Origin: Euryarchaeota archaeon UBA181
Lineage (GTDB): Archaea > Thermoplasmatota > Poseidoniia > Poseidoniales > Thalassarchaeaceae
DNA: 47,781 nucleotides
Direction: 5' to 3'
Assembly: GCA_002496725.1 (NCBI GenBank)
Contig: DALI01000067.1
Span: forward strand, 1 to 47,781
In this document: in pieces, positions 34,266-44,290 of the stretch
Position numbering within the stretch: the stretch's first letter is position 1
Layout: each line of letters begins with the position of its first letter
Notes under the pieces: generated by a model
What the model saw: only the letters and a program-made list of their open reading frames with translations
Databases searched by the model: none
What the model was told of the DNA's origin: nothing
Translations under genes and position numbers: made by a program

Positions 34266-37200
34266 ATGTCGCTTAGTTCGCAGACCGCTCATGATAGATT
34301 CAAACAGGGAAGGAAGGCACTGTTTCTTGTGTTCCTTATGTTGGCAATGCCACTCGCCTCATTTGTTCCAGGAGCAAGTGCATCCCACATCACACAGTAC
34401 GCTGTTCAGAGAGATCCATCTGACATCGCAGTTGGAGACCTTAATTGTGACGGATCTAATGATATTGTTTCAGCAAGTGCTATGGGTCATTTCATCACTA
34501 CGCTGTACAATGATGGCTCTGGCGGATTCGCGGACAGGCAGGATGTCTTTATCTCAAATAATAACTCTCAAAGAGCCGGGTTCGTCGATACTGCGAACGG
34601 TGTCGATGTTGAAGTCGCAGACATAAATGGCGATGGAATAAATGACATAGTCTACTACCAAGAAAATATTAGATTTTCCAGTGAAACATTCGTGAGACCA
34701 GGAAATCTCACCATTCTCTTTGGCGATTGTAATGCGGCTGTGAATACGTGGTCTGAAACTGCTATAACGATCTCAAACCCCTATCACATTAGTATGGAGG
34801 TTGGAGACATTAACGATGATGGGGATGATGACATAGTTTTAGTCACGATAGACGCCTCGTTTTCTAACCAATATATCCAAGTATTCCGTGGCCCCGATCC
34901 AAGCCTAGTAACAAATCAACAGGTCCTCATAGTTCCATTGACGAGTGGCCAATACACGAATGTCCATCTCGGGCATTGGGGTGAGTCCGTACAGGGAGCT
35001 GGAATAGGAGCGCCAATTGGGGACTGTGAGGATTTGGACTTGTGGATTCTAAGAACCCCTCCTTACAATGCCGGAGTTGGATTCTCAGTCGGACATTATG
35101 ATAATATCACTGTTCTCGAGTATGATTGCGTTCAAGACCAGTTCCCCAATCCCATGACACCTACCGCTCAGGGGATTCATCAGTTCAAGATGGATGCAGA
35201 ACACAACCGCCCGATGGAGGGAATGGATATTTCCGATACAGATGGAGATGGTGAGGTTGACATGATAGCAGTAGTGGACGGCCTAACTGGTAACATTTCG
35301 TATGCATCGAAATCAGGAAGCCAATGGGATACGCAAAACTACGTAACTCTGGGAGATTACAAAGGTGCTTCGATAACTATCGAAGACGTGAATAGAGATG
35401 GGGAGGTCGATTTCTTCGTTCCAACCGAGCTCACCCTAACTAGGGTTCAGGACTCCTCTGCTCAGAACCAGACTTTCCTTCTGCTTGATAATCTCAGGGA
35501 GATAAATACCGTAGAGATCATACTAGCTGATTCCAATGGTCCAGGCTATCTTTCGTCATTGTCATTCGATGTAGGTAGGAGGCCCACCATGGCAGTTCCT
35601 GGTCAGTTGCAAGGAGGGGACGACAGTGCCTTCGAGATCATCATTGGCCAGAGGGACTACGGATACAGGTTTGCGAACAATGCCATGTGGTTGGATACAC
35701 TAGGAAGGGCAGGCGCAGGGGACTTCCTTTCAGTTCTCACGTTAGACAATGAGGATATGGGGATCACCCAATTAACAATCGAACCAGCTTCCTACAACCC
35801 CTCGACGGGAGAGTCCCAGATTGGAGAGGGAACTAGATTCGTAAATGTCACAGTAAAAAATACAGGGCTCAATCCCCTCTCAGGATCTATTAACGTAGAC
35901 TTAGAGGTGAAGGAAGTTCTAGGCGGATCAGACACGATAGTGTATAGCAATAATTTCGATGGCATTGAAGATGATACCAACTGCCCAGCATGTTCCTTCT
36001 CCAAGGTCTCATACACTGGTATGTATGGTCCCGGAGCTTCCTCATGGCATGAGGAGTCGAATGCTTCTGTTGATGCCAACGGAACCTCCACCGATGACCC
36101 GTGGGAGGCTGACTACAATCCCACTACTTACATGTGGGCTGGTCTAGATTATCAAGGACTAGACAATCAGTCTGGCTATTTCAACAACATGGATGAGGCA
36201 CTGATTCTTGAGAATGTAGACCTAACTGGCGCTGATGCCGCTTACCTAGATATCTCATTGATGTGTTCCGCCGCATTCTTCGAGCTTTACCTGGCTGAAC
36301 CCTACACTGTTCGTGAGAGGTGGATGTATGAGGATTCATGTGGGATCGAGGTTTGGTCCGAAGGCAGCGGTTGGGAATCAGTCTTCTTCAGCGGCGGTTG
36401 GGACAATGAGAGACTTTACAGGATTTTATTCGGAGGAGTTGACCCAGAATACAACGAGTATGATTTCAATAATTACTACCAAACCCTAACCGGGTGGAAC
36501 GATTACGTGGAGGATGGAGGAGAATCCGAAGACCCGAATGAGAGGGAATCTATCGATCTAACCCCATACGCAGGACAGGTTGTAGATATCCGATTCAGGT
36601 TCAGGAGCGGACTCCTCGGTACCGTCGGTCCTGAAGGGTCATCATATGATACCGAGTGGGATGGTTTCGCCTTCGATAACATTACAATAAGGAAAAGGGA
36701 TGTGACATTCGGCACAGAAGAGGTTGTCTCCGACACACTCACGTTCTCTAATTTTGCCGCTGGTTCATCAGAGGAAGTCTCACTTGAAGCCTTCTTCAGG
36801 GATAATACGACCTATCTGATAAAGACCGAACTAACCAGTCCCTCGGGATTCCAGAACAGCGATTCTACCAATGACGAGATAAAGTTCCAAACAACCGTAA
36901 ACAATCTATTCGACCCAGGGCTTGCAGAAGAGCCATGGACGAATCTTGAGAACGGTGTAAGGTATGCTTCCGGTACTAGGGATGTCGAAGTGAGGGCTAC
37001 AAATTGGGGAAATACCCTGACGGACTTCTCTCTCAAGGCAGAAATTTACAATGCTGAGCCAGATCTCGTTGGGATTGAAGATTTCTCTGGCGTAGATCCG
37101 ATTTGGACCGATGATGGTAACGGGAATGGCAGCAGAATCGATGATTCATCTGGATCAAATGACATGTTACCTCAAAATGTTGGAGTGTTCAAGAACTTCG

Positions 37201-40200
37201 CTTACTGGTTAGGCGATCCCGATGCTGGTTATGGAGACGGATGGAATGAGACTGTAACTCTAGATCCCATTCCGATTGCCGCATCTGGTACGGACTTCAC
37301 ATATCTCACATTCGACTATTATGCGGAGGGCGACTTCCTGCAAGACTCTCAAGGTAATATTCTGGCGGTCAGAGACGCAGCAAATCTAGAGCTTACATGG
37401 ACTAAAGATGGAGAGTTGTACCAAGGCGATGCATATGGGAGCTGGACAGACCTGAACGAGAATGGAATCCAGAATACGAACCCTGAAGATCCAAATTTCC
37501 ACAGATGTGAGGACTTCGATTTGAATGGTTATGACGAAGTCGAGTATTTCGGAGATCACTCTGACAACATCAATTCAGTGGTCTGGTTCGATTCCGAGAG
37601 TATAATGAAATCAATCACATTAGATCTAACCCATATTGTCATCTTGAACAAAACTAGCTCTGACTCCACTGAATGGAGGGATGAGTGCACCTCTCTAGCA
37701 GGCTCCGAATTAAGCTTGACTTGGAGATTCCAATCTAACGAAGACGGCATTAATGGAAATGCAGGGTTAGCAGGATTCGCTGTTGATAACATACGAGTGG
37801 AACAATTCACCTTCGAGTTCGATGCTAACTATACAGAAGAGGTCACCGGACTGGATGCATCTGAGTCATCCACCATTACCTTCACAGACCACGATTTCGA
37901 GAGTGGTATCTACAGGATAGATGCCATGACCCTCATGGACACCACCGATCCTACCAAGGCGTGGTATGAGGCGTCCGAGACCAATCTTGCGAACAACATA
38001 TCATCAGTTATATTCAGTATTGCCAGTGCAGAGATTACTCTGATGCAACCCGATGTGATGGAGTGCGTTACTGATATCACGTACGAGTGCGTATACCCAA
38101 TAGACGACCAGGCAATGCACAGTTTCTCTGTACCGCTTCTTAATGGAGTCATAGATGGAGATTACACTCTGACAATGTCGATTCAAGATCTTACTACGAA
38201 TCAGCAGGTTTTCGAGCAAACGGCAGATAACGGTCCATTCGCTCTAGAGCCTCACCAGAGAGACTGGGCGAATTGGTCCCAACCGTTCAATTCATGGGCA
38301 GACGGTCATACATACAACATCAGCTTCTATGCAGATGTCACAAAGGAAGACAATACAGTCGAGCCATCTGGAAATGTTCGCTTCTTCATCATTACATTCT
38401 ACGATCGAATCGATGTGGCGATACTTTCCAATCCAACAGATCAAAACCGTCTTCAGATGGTGAAGTCAGATCTACAGTCAATGGATATGAGTTACACTCA
38501 GATGAGACTCGATAACTGGGATGACTACGCTACACCATCATGGCTAGAACACTATGACAAGGTGTTACTGCCTTGGCAGACTGACTACAACGTCTACTAC
38601 GGTGAATACTACGACAAGCTAGCCTCGACCAGGTCTTCAGACGGACTCTCTGTCGCGGAAACGCTCGAGCAGTTCATGGTCCAAGGTGGCACCACTCAGA
38701 TTCACCTAGGACCTTACAGAGACGCTTACCAGCCTACAAACCTGCCATTCGGCATGGACATAGCAATGAGGAATCAGGTTAATTTCACTGAGGACAATAG
38801 AATTCTCAGTGATGAAATAACCATTGTTGATCAGTTCCACCCACTACTGGAAAATGTCGACTCTTCTGCTTTCAGTGCAATAAACGGCGGTACCCACGTG
38901 GCTCTCGCTGGCCTGGATACTGCGCAAGTACAACTCACACAGGTCCCACAAGTCTGTGGGGGAAGAATCAGTGACCCCACTGGGACATTCCACACACTGA
39001 TCAGAGACAACACATACGAATCTCAATCACTTCTTTCGATATGCAATAGAGGAGCAGGAGGAATGATAGTTACAACCATAGATGTGGAGAATCCAAGTGT
39101 CACTCAGGCTTATGGCGGAGAGCAGATACCAATACTCTCCAACCTCCTTGACTACAAGCTGACCCCTTACCCCGTAGAATTCGGAATTGCTGGAGAAGGA
39201 TATGATTTGACAGTCAATGGACAGTCCCCCTCCATAGATTCCATCACCGGGGCTTACTCGACAATGTACATCAAGAGTAATTCTGAGCTTTCCTTCGACT
39301 ATGTGACAAATATTCCAGGCATATTAGCCGATTGGACCCTATCCTCGGGAAACAATGACTCAGTTACCGGTTGGGATGGGGCGATTATTGACTCTGGAGA
39401 AATAAGCCATACCCAACAATCCGCTCCTGAGATACCAACTCTAGGATCATTCTGCGTTGCAAACACATCATCCGACACGGGTTGTAGGATAGGAGCCGAA
39501 TGGATGCTAACTCTGTATCTGCATGATGAAGAGGGCCACACTAGAATCACTTATATCAGGCTTGTAACAGATGATACCCTGGCCGATGAATTCAGGCCAT
39601 TGGCATCAGCATCAATTCTATCCAATTCAGCAATTACAGATTTCATAGCTTTGGATGGGACCAAGACAGTAGCTGGAAAGGACTGGCCAATATACCGGGT
39701 CAGACTCACTGAGACAGGCGATATTAGCCTGTCTTTCACCGCTGAGAACAGTACTGATCCAGACGCTCCCGAGGGGGAATCGGGGATCGAGCTATTCGAA
39801 TGGAAGGTCTTCTTCGACTACCCATGGGACAGCCAGAGTCCCACTCTAGAGGGTCACGAGTTCCAAGTCCCCGCATCGGCAACCGATGAGTGGACATACA
39901 CATTCAGGAATCTTACAAGTAACCCTGAAGGAACCCTGGAAAACGAAATTCGGGTCGAGCTGATAGTTTACGACAAGGCAGGAAAGCAAAGTGAGAAGCA
40001 CAGGATGTACTTCATCGTGGTAGGTGAGGACTTTGGTGATGAGCCACCGTTAGTACAATTCACAGCACCAAGGCCTACGGATTCCCAGAGGGAAGATCTC
40101 GTAGTTCTAACTGGAAATCTAATCTCAGGGGCAGAGAATGGTGATGTCAAGATAGAAGTCGCTCTAGACTCATCAGTCCTAGATTACTCTAGCTCTCAGA

Positions 40201-40703
40201 AGATTACACAGAGGACCATAGGCAAATTCAACCAATCAGACATGCTTAGTGATGGCGATAGCTTCACTCTCACCCTTGATATTTCGGATATATATCAAGT
40301 AGAGACTGGAATCGCCCAGACACTGTTCATCAGAATCACCGAGGGCGATGGATCGAGATATGTCATTTCTGAAACTATCGATATCAGTCTAGTCCCACGT
40401 GGAGGAGAGACAGGAGGCGGCGGGACCTCGGGAGGAGGCCTCAGTACAACGATACTGGCAGGTGTCGGAGGAGCTCTTCTACTTGTGCTAGTAGTCGTCG
40501 TAACCCTAGTTGCTCGTGGTCGTTCAAGGGCACCCATAGAGAAGGACACAGTCGAACAATTCGGTGGAGTTGAGACAATGGATCCTGTTGAGGCCTATGT
40601 CCAGCAGATGGTTGCTTCGGGATATGATGAACAACAGGCCAGGACCTATGCAGAGCAGTACTATGCAAGCTATTACGAGCAACAGAGACAAGGCGGCTCC
40701 TGA
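34266..40703 (+). CDS. Giant C-terminally anchored surface protein with FG-GAP/VCBS repeats
   Basis: 2145 residues. A signal peptide (FLVFLMLAMPLASFVPGASAS, about 20-40) is followed by integrin-like FG-GAP/VCBS calcium repeats with DLNCDGSNDIV at 58-68, DINGDGINDIV at 119-129 and three more to about residue 385, suggesting a beta-propeller. Two MAM/jelly-roll-like units end in FAFDNITI (~800) and FAVDNIRV (~1170). About 1375-1550 holds a Rossmann-like segment (IDVAILSNPTDQNRLQMVKSDL...) resembling the class I GATase-like domains of surface proteins. Ig-like regions follow, then a membrane helix at about 2061-2082 and a 63-residue cytoplasmic tail with DPVEAYVQQMVASGYDEQQA and a Tyr/Gln-rich end. 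The role may be adhesion or polymer binding; this is inference. Codon use looks like the neighbours. Confidence 0.88.
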   Translation: MSLSSQTAHDRFKQGRKALFLVFLMLAMPLASFVPGASASHITQYAVQRDPSDIAVGDLNCDGSNDIVSASAMGHFITTLYNDGSGGFADRQDVFISNNNSQRAGFVDTANGVDVEVADINGDGINDIVYYQENIRFSSETFVRPGNLTILFGDCNAAVNTWSETAITISNPYHISMEVGDINDDGDDDIVLVTIDASFSNQYIQVFRGPDPSLVTNQQVLIVPLTSGQYTNVHLGHWGESVQGAGIGAPIGDCEDLDLWILRTPPYNAGVGFSVGHYDNITVLEYDCVQDQFPNPMTPTAQGIHQFKMDAEHNRPMEGMDISDTDGDGEVDMIAVVDGLTGNISYASKSGSQWDTQNYVTLGDYKGASITIEDVNRDGEVDFFVPTELTLTRVQDSSAQNQTFLLLDNLREINTVEIILADSNGPGYLSSLSFDVGRRPTMAVPGQLQGGDDSAFEIIIGQRDYGYRFANNAMWLDTLGRAGAGDFLSVLTLDNEDMGITQLTIEPASYNPSTGESQIGEGTRFVNVTVKNTGLNPLSGSINVDLEVKEVLGGSDTIVYSNNFDGIEDDTNCPACSFSKVSYTGMYGPGASSWHEESNASVDANGTSTDDPWEADYNPTTYMWAGLDYQGLDNQSGYFNNMDEALILENVDLTGADAAYLDISLMCSAAFFELYLAEPYTVRERWMYEDSCGIEVWSEGSGWESVFFSGGWDNERLYRILFGGVDPEYNEYDFNNYYQTLTGWNDYVEDGGESEDPNERESIDLTPYAGQVVDIRFRFRSGLLGTVGPEGSSYDTEWDGFAFDNITIRKRDVTFGTEEVVSDTLTFSNFAAGSSEEVSLEAFFRDNTTYLIKTELTSPSGFQNSDSTNDEIKFQTTVNNLFDPGLAEEPWTNLENGVRYASGTRDVEVRATNWGNTLTDFSLKAEIYNAEPDLVGIEDFSGVDPIWTDDGNGNGSRIDDSSGSNDMLPQNVGVFKNFAYWLGDPDAGYGDGWNETVTLDPIPIAASGTDFTYLTFDYYAEGDFLQDSQGNILAVRDAANLELTWTKDGELYQGDAYGSWTDLNENGIQNTNPEDPNFHRCEDFDLNGYDEVEYFGDHSDNINSVVWFDSESIMKSITLDLTHIVILNKTSSDSTEWRDECTSLAGSELSLTWRFQSNEDGINGNAGLAGFAVDNIRVEQFTFEFDANYTEEVTGLDASESSTITFTDHDFESGIYRIDAMTLMDTTDPTKAWYEASETNLANNISSVIFSIASAEITLMQPDVMECVTDITYECVYPIDDQAMHSFSVPLLNGVIDGDYTLTMSIQDLTTNQQVFEQTADNGPFALEPHQRDWANWSQPFNSWADGHTYNISFYADVTKEDNTVEPSGNVRFFIITFYDRIDVAILSNPTDQNRLQMVKSDLQSMDMSYTQMRLDNWDDYATPSWLEHYDKVLLPWQTDYNVYYGEYYDKLASTRSSDGLSVAETLEQFMVQGGTTQIHLGPYRDAYQPTNLPFGMDIAMRNQVNFTEDNRILSDEITIVDQFHPLLENVDSSAFSAINGGTHVALAGLDTAQVQLTQVPQVCGGRISDPTGTFHTLIRDNTYESQSLLSICNRGAGGMIVTTIDVENPSVTQAYGGEQIPILSNLLDYKLTPYPVEFGIAGEGYDLTVNGQSPSIDSITGAYSTMYIKSNSELSFDYVTNIPGILADWTLSSGNNDSVTGWDGAIIDSGEISHTQQSAPEIPTLGSFCVANTSSDTGCRIGAEWMLTLYLHDEEGHTRITYIRLVTDDTLADEFRPLASASILSNSAITDFIALDGTKTVAGKDWPIYRVRLTETGDISLSFTAENSTDPDAPEGESGIELFEWKVFFDYPWDSQSPTLEGHEFQVPASATDEWTYTFRNLTSNPEGTLENEIRVELIVYDKAGKQSEKHRMYFIVVGEDFGDEPPLVQFTAPRPTDSQREDLVVLTGNLISGAENGDVKIEVALDSSVLDYSSSQKITQRTIGKFNQSDMLSDGDSFTLTLDISDIYQVETGIAQTLFIRITEGDGSRYVISETIDISLVPRGGETGGGGTSGGGLSTTILAGVGGALLLVLVVVVTLVARGRSRAPIEKDTVEQFGGVETMDPVEAYVQQMVASGYDEQQARTYAEQYYASYYEQQRQGGS

Positions 40704-40717
40704 CCGAGGCATTCTGA

Positions 40718-41983
40718 ATGGATACGTCTGGAGACTACACTGTAGCTGACATAGGCCTCTCTGAGGCTGGTAGCATGAAGGTAGAGTGGGCAAGAGGAAG
40801 AATGCCAGCTCTAGCCAAATTGAGGGCCGAGGCAGAGATAGAAAGGCCATTAGAAGGGCAGAGAATAGCAGGTTGCCTACATGTCACCAAGGAAACCGCC
40901 GTTCTCATCGAGACTCTAGAGGCGGCAGGGGCAAAGGTATCTTGGTCGGGCTGTAACCCATTGTCGACTCAGGATGATGTAGCGGCATGGCTAGCTTCAG
41001 AGGGGTACTCAATTCATGCATGGTATGGTCAAGACAACAAGGGATTCTATGACTGCATAGATAGGACCTTAGATCTGCAACCGACTCTGACTCTTGATGA
41101 TGGGGCCGATCTGATTTACAGGGTCCACTCACAGTTCAAGGACCTCGCCCCTGGAATCATAGGGGGGACAGAAGAAACAACCACAGGAGTTCATCGACTT
41201 AGGGCTATGGCCGATGCCGGAGAGCTACTTTACCCAGTAATAGCAGTAAATGACGCCGAGACCAAGTGGGACTTCGACAATATTCATGGTACCGGCCAAT
41301 CTACCATAGATGGAATTCTCAGAGCAACGAGCGTTCTTCTGGCTGGGAAGAACTTCGTGGTCGCAGGATATGGGCATTGCGGAAAGGGACTCGCCATGAG
41401 AGTCAGGGGAATGGGGGCCAATGTCATTATTACCGAGATAGACCCAATTCCAGCATTAAAGGCAATCATGGATGGTTTCAGGGTCATGAAGATGGATGAG
41501 GCGGCTTCAGTAGGTGATCTATTTTGTACTGCGACAGGCATGAAGGACGTCATCGTAAGAAGGCACTTTGACTCGATGAAAGATGGGGCAATAGTTTGCA
41601 ATACCGGGCACTACGACTGTGAAATCAGTATCTCAGACTTGGAGGATATGGCTACAGAGATATTTACTATTAGGGATAACAATGAGGCATTCTCAATGCC
41701 CGATGGAAGAAGGATACATCTTCTCGCAAGAGGCAGACTAGTCAACCTCGCTTCAGCAGAGGGGCATCCAAGTGAGGTGATGGATATGTCCTTCGCAAAT
41801 CAGTTCCTCGCTCTCTGTAGACTGGCTAAAGAAGGATCTGGCTATGATAATGCCGTGTATGATATTCATCCGGATCAAGATAGAGCGCTTGCTGCTCTGA
41901 AACTCTCATCATCCGGGATCATGATAGACAAACTTACCGAAGAGCAGAAATCCTATCTTCTGGATTTCTCTGTAGGGACTTGA
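40718..41983 (+). CDS. ahcY: S-adenosyl-L-homocysteine hydrolase
   Basis: NAD-dependent enzyme that splits SAH to adenosine and homocysteine, keeping methylation going. The 421-residue protein has the substrate-site segment NDAETKWDFDNIHGTGQST (catalytic Lys and Asp region), the NAD loop GYGHCGKG, NTGHYDCEI and the RGRLVNLASAEGHPSEVMDMSFANQ stretch diagnostic of the family. It lacks the extra insertion and the C-terminal KYYRY-type tail of eukaryotic and many bacterial forms, fitting the shorter archaeal type. ATG at 40718, 14 bp after the surface protein stop, with GAGG upstream. Confidence 0.95.
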   Translation: MDTSGDYTVADIGLSEAGSMKVEWARGRMPALAKLRAEAEIERPLEGQRIAGCLHVTKETAVLIETLEAAGAKVSWSGCNPLSTQDDVAAWLASEGYSIHAWYGQDNKGFYDCIDRTLDLQPTLTLDDGADLIYRVHSQFKDLAPGIIGGTEETTTGVHRLRAMADAGELLYPVIAVNDAETKWDFDNIHGTGQSTIDGILRATSVLLAGKNFVVAGYGHCGKGLAMRVRGMGANVIITEIDPIPALKAIMDGFRVMKMDEAASVGDLFCTATGMKDVIVRRHFDSMKDGAIVCNTGHYDCEISISDLEDMATEIFTIRDNNEAFSMPDGRRIHLLARGRLVNLASAEGHPSEVMDMSFANQFLALCRLAKEGSGYDNAVYDIHPDQDRALAALKLSSSGIMIDKLTEEQKSYLLDFSVGT

Positions 41984-41993
41984 TTCTCATATT

Positions 41994-43001
41994 CTAAGGC
42001 CTATCGAGATCCCATTTCTTTGGCATTTTCTCTGCAGACTCAACTATCAAAGAAACCCGCTCCTTTATGGCTGGCATTTTGCTCTTCATCAATGAAGAGT
42101 ACAGCGGGCTCTCTCTGATACTCCCTGGGATACATACCTGTCCCGTAGTCGTCTCGTAGTCAATAGCTCTCTCCAAATCAAGAGCGTGTCTATTTATCGA
42201 TTGCAGTAGATTCATGCTCAATCTACTAATCCCCACCACAGTTACAAGTAGTATGATGAATACAATCGGGAGAGACCAACCAGAGTTTCCTATGAACATC
42301 ATACTCACACTACCAACGAAGAAGGCCATAGGGGCTACAAAAAGCATCAGAAATATTCCCTGTGAGATTGGTTTTTTCTTCTTCAGGCGTTCAATAACAT
42401 CCCACCTAGCATGTTTGGGATCATTCGGTCTGAATATCTCATCAGACTCCATCTTTGAAGCCTTAGAAACCGTCTGACTCACTCTTCCCATCCTCATCCT
42501 GACCCCCCCGTCAACAGCATCCATCTCTGGAGAGAACATCTCTTCAATCAAATCAGCACAATCCTCGTAGTATCCCATCCTGACCAGTATTGATATCTGT
42601 TCAATCAGGGGTGTAACTTCGGTGGGTGCAAACTCCCTACGTCTCTCCCACCAGCTTAGTGCATCCTCCATCATTCCCAGGTGATCAACCAATAGAGTTC
42701 CACCAAGATCCCATGCCCTACGATTTTCAGGGTCCAAGTCGACCACCTTCCTCAACGCAGTCATAGATTTTGCAGTCTGGGAGAGATCGGGCATCTCTTG
42801 CTTTCCCTTGGTTGGAGCCGGGAGCTCCATTCTAGCTATGGTCATCCAAGCATCGGAATTGTCGGGCTCGGTCCCTACTAACTCTCGACAAATCCTCAGA
42901 GTTTCTACCCTGTCGCCTTCCTTTTCCGAATCTATGGCGTCCATCCAGAGGTCTCCTTTGGACTCAAGATCCTCATCTACCATGCTATCTGGACTAGGCA
43001 T
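41994..43001 (-). CDS. TPR-containing membrane protein, unknown function
   Basis: 335 residues. The first half has TPR-like helices (VETLRICRELVGTEPDNSDAWMTIARMEL, ALRKVVDLDPENRRAWDLGGTLL, EDALSWWERRREFAPTE). Two membrane helices follow (GIFLMLFVAPMAFFVGSVSMMFI and LPIVFIILLVTVVGISRLSM), then a soluble C-terminus. It may be a scaffold. Start uncertain: ATG 43001 avoids overlap with the upstream PQQ-type gene; ATG 42983 is an alternative, and ATG 43067 would overlap by 40 bp. It is third in a leftward series after the transferrin-like and PQQ-type genes. Confidence 0.72.
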   Translation of the reverse strand: MPSPDSMVDEDLESKGDLWMDAIDSEKEGDRVETLRICRELVGTEPDNSDAWMTIARMELPAPTKGKQEMPDLSQTAKSMTALRKVVDLDPENRRAWDLGGTLLVDHLGMMEDALSWWERRREFAPTEVTPLIEQISILVRMGYYEDCADLIEEMFSPEMDAVDGGVRMRMGRVSQTVSKASKMESDEIFRPNDPKHARWDVIERLKKKKPISQGIFLMLFVAPMAFFVGSVSMMFIGNSGWSLPIVFIILLVTVVGISRLSMNLLQSINRHALDLERAIDYETTTGQVCIPGSIRESPLYSSLMKSKMPAIKERVSLIVESAEKMPKKWDLDRP

Positions 43002-43027
43002 TAGGGCTTGAATGATACTATCAGATA

Positions 43028-44233
43028 CTAGGATTTTTGAGCTATCTTGACAATATTCCCAGTCCAATCAAAGACTATCAGATCGTTATCAAAATACTCC
43101 CCAAATCCAACGATCATCTCACCAGTAGTTCCAAGGTAAGTCTCAGACCAAATTCCTTCAGACTCCTTCAATACCCATAGGGAACCAGTACAGAAGTCAC
43201 CGTAAACATAGCCTTCCAGTGCCGGACTATCATTATCTTCAATCCAGTGCCCTCCAGTTATCGAACAGTTCCCGCCTTGATGAGCATAGGAGAGAATAGG
43301 GTCAGTCATCCCCTCTTCCTTAGGTGCCTCATCCTCATCAAAATTGCATGTCCCATCCTCATTGGTGAATCCATTGGAATGAAACTGATGGAATCCCTCT
43401 CTCTCTGACCATCCGAGATTTTTCCTTTCATCCAACGAAACTAGATTGACTTCCTCCCAGCAAGCCTGACCTACATCAGCAATCCATAATCTCCCTGATG
43501 GATCCAAATCAAAGCGCCAAGGATTCCTTAGACCGTGATGTAGTATCAATTGATTCTCTTCCCCCTCCAGGGCAGGGGAGATTGACCCTCCTTGGATTTT
43601 GAAGAATAGGATAGTCCCTAGCTCACTCGAATTATTCTGACCGTTTGAATCAGGGTCATTCGCACCCCCTCCATCGCCAACTCCCCAAAGATAGCTCCCA
43701 TTGCCTGCATTTAGAAGGAAACCGGCATTATGATTTCTATATGGTTGCTCAATTCTCTTTAGTACAGTAAGAGACTGTATGTCTATAGTTCCATCATCTC
43801 TTAGATAAGCCGATGAGAGAACCAAATCCGATTGATTCTCCCCTTCGCAGGGCCCACTCTCGACATACGAGAGTAAGACTAGTTTTGAATCCTCAAATTG
43901 ATCATCAAGAGAAAGTCCGAGTAGTCCTTGCTCAATATGGCACCTACTTACAAATTCACTCAAGTCTGCGACGTCTTCCAGGTTTTCTCCATCCCATGAT
44001 TTTATCATTCCTTCGAGGAAAACTATCCACAACTCGCCATTGATCGGATTTATGATTGAGTGATGAGCTGTACCTTCAACCTGCAGAATCACGGAACACT
44101 CTAGCCCATCATCCAGTTTACAAACATCCGAATCAGCTCCAGGCCACTCAAAACCATCATCTGAGTCACCTCCAAAACATCCGGTGCTTATCGAGCAAAA
44201 AACAAGTAAAGCAAGAAACATCGCTTTTCTCAT
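43028..44233 (-). CDS. PQQ-dependent sugar dehydrogenase-like lipoprotein
   Basis: 401 residues. The N-terminus is a signal (MRKAMFLALLVFCSIS) with a lipobox-like STGC at Cys19, suggesting lipid anchoring outside the cell. The rest is a six-bladed GSDH-type beta-propeller: EQGLLGLSLD, HNAGFLLNAGNGSYLWGVGDGGG, LGTILFFKI, HHGLRNPWRFDLDPSGRLWIADVGQ and GGHWI...GYVYGDFCTGSLW, as in soluble quinoprotein aldose dehydrogenases. The catalytic-type His in HNAGF is kept. Whether PQQ is actually bound cannot be shown; extra Cys residues suggest disulfides. ATG 44233 has GGGGAG 4 nt upstream, better than the in-frame ATG at 44269. It is 57 bp downstream of the transferrin-like gene on the same strand. 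Confidence 0.83.
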   Translation of the reverse strand: MRKAMFLALLVFCSISTGCFGGDSDDGFEWPGADSDVCKLDDGLECSVILQVEGTAHHSIINPINGELWIVFLEGMIKSWDGENLEDVADLSEFVSRCHIEQGLLGLSLDDQFEDSKLVLLSYVESGPCEGENQSDLVLSSAYLRDDGTIDIQSLTVLKRIEQPYRNHNAGFLLNAGNGSYLWGVGDGGGANDPDSNGQNNSSELGTILFFKIQGGSISPALEGEENQLILHHGLRNPWRFDLDPSGRLWIADVGQACWEEVNLVSLDERKNLGWSEREGFHQFHSNGFTNEDGTCNFDEDEAPKEEGMTDPILSYAHQGGNCSITGGHWIEDNDSPALEGYVYGDFCTGSLWVLKESEGIWSETYLGTTGEMIVGFGEYFDNDLIVFDWTGNIVKIAQKS

Positions 44234-44290
44234 AAAACTCCCCTGTGTGTCTGAGATTGACTTCAGCAATCAAGCTATTCGTTCCATATT

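Noticed and set aside
34129..34626. Forward frame overlapping the start of the giant surface protein
   Set aside because: Low-complexity, Cys/His-rich translation with no motif. The overlapping frame has a signal peptide and calcium repeats, so this one is a shadow.
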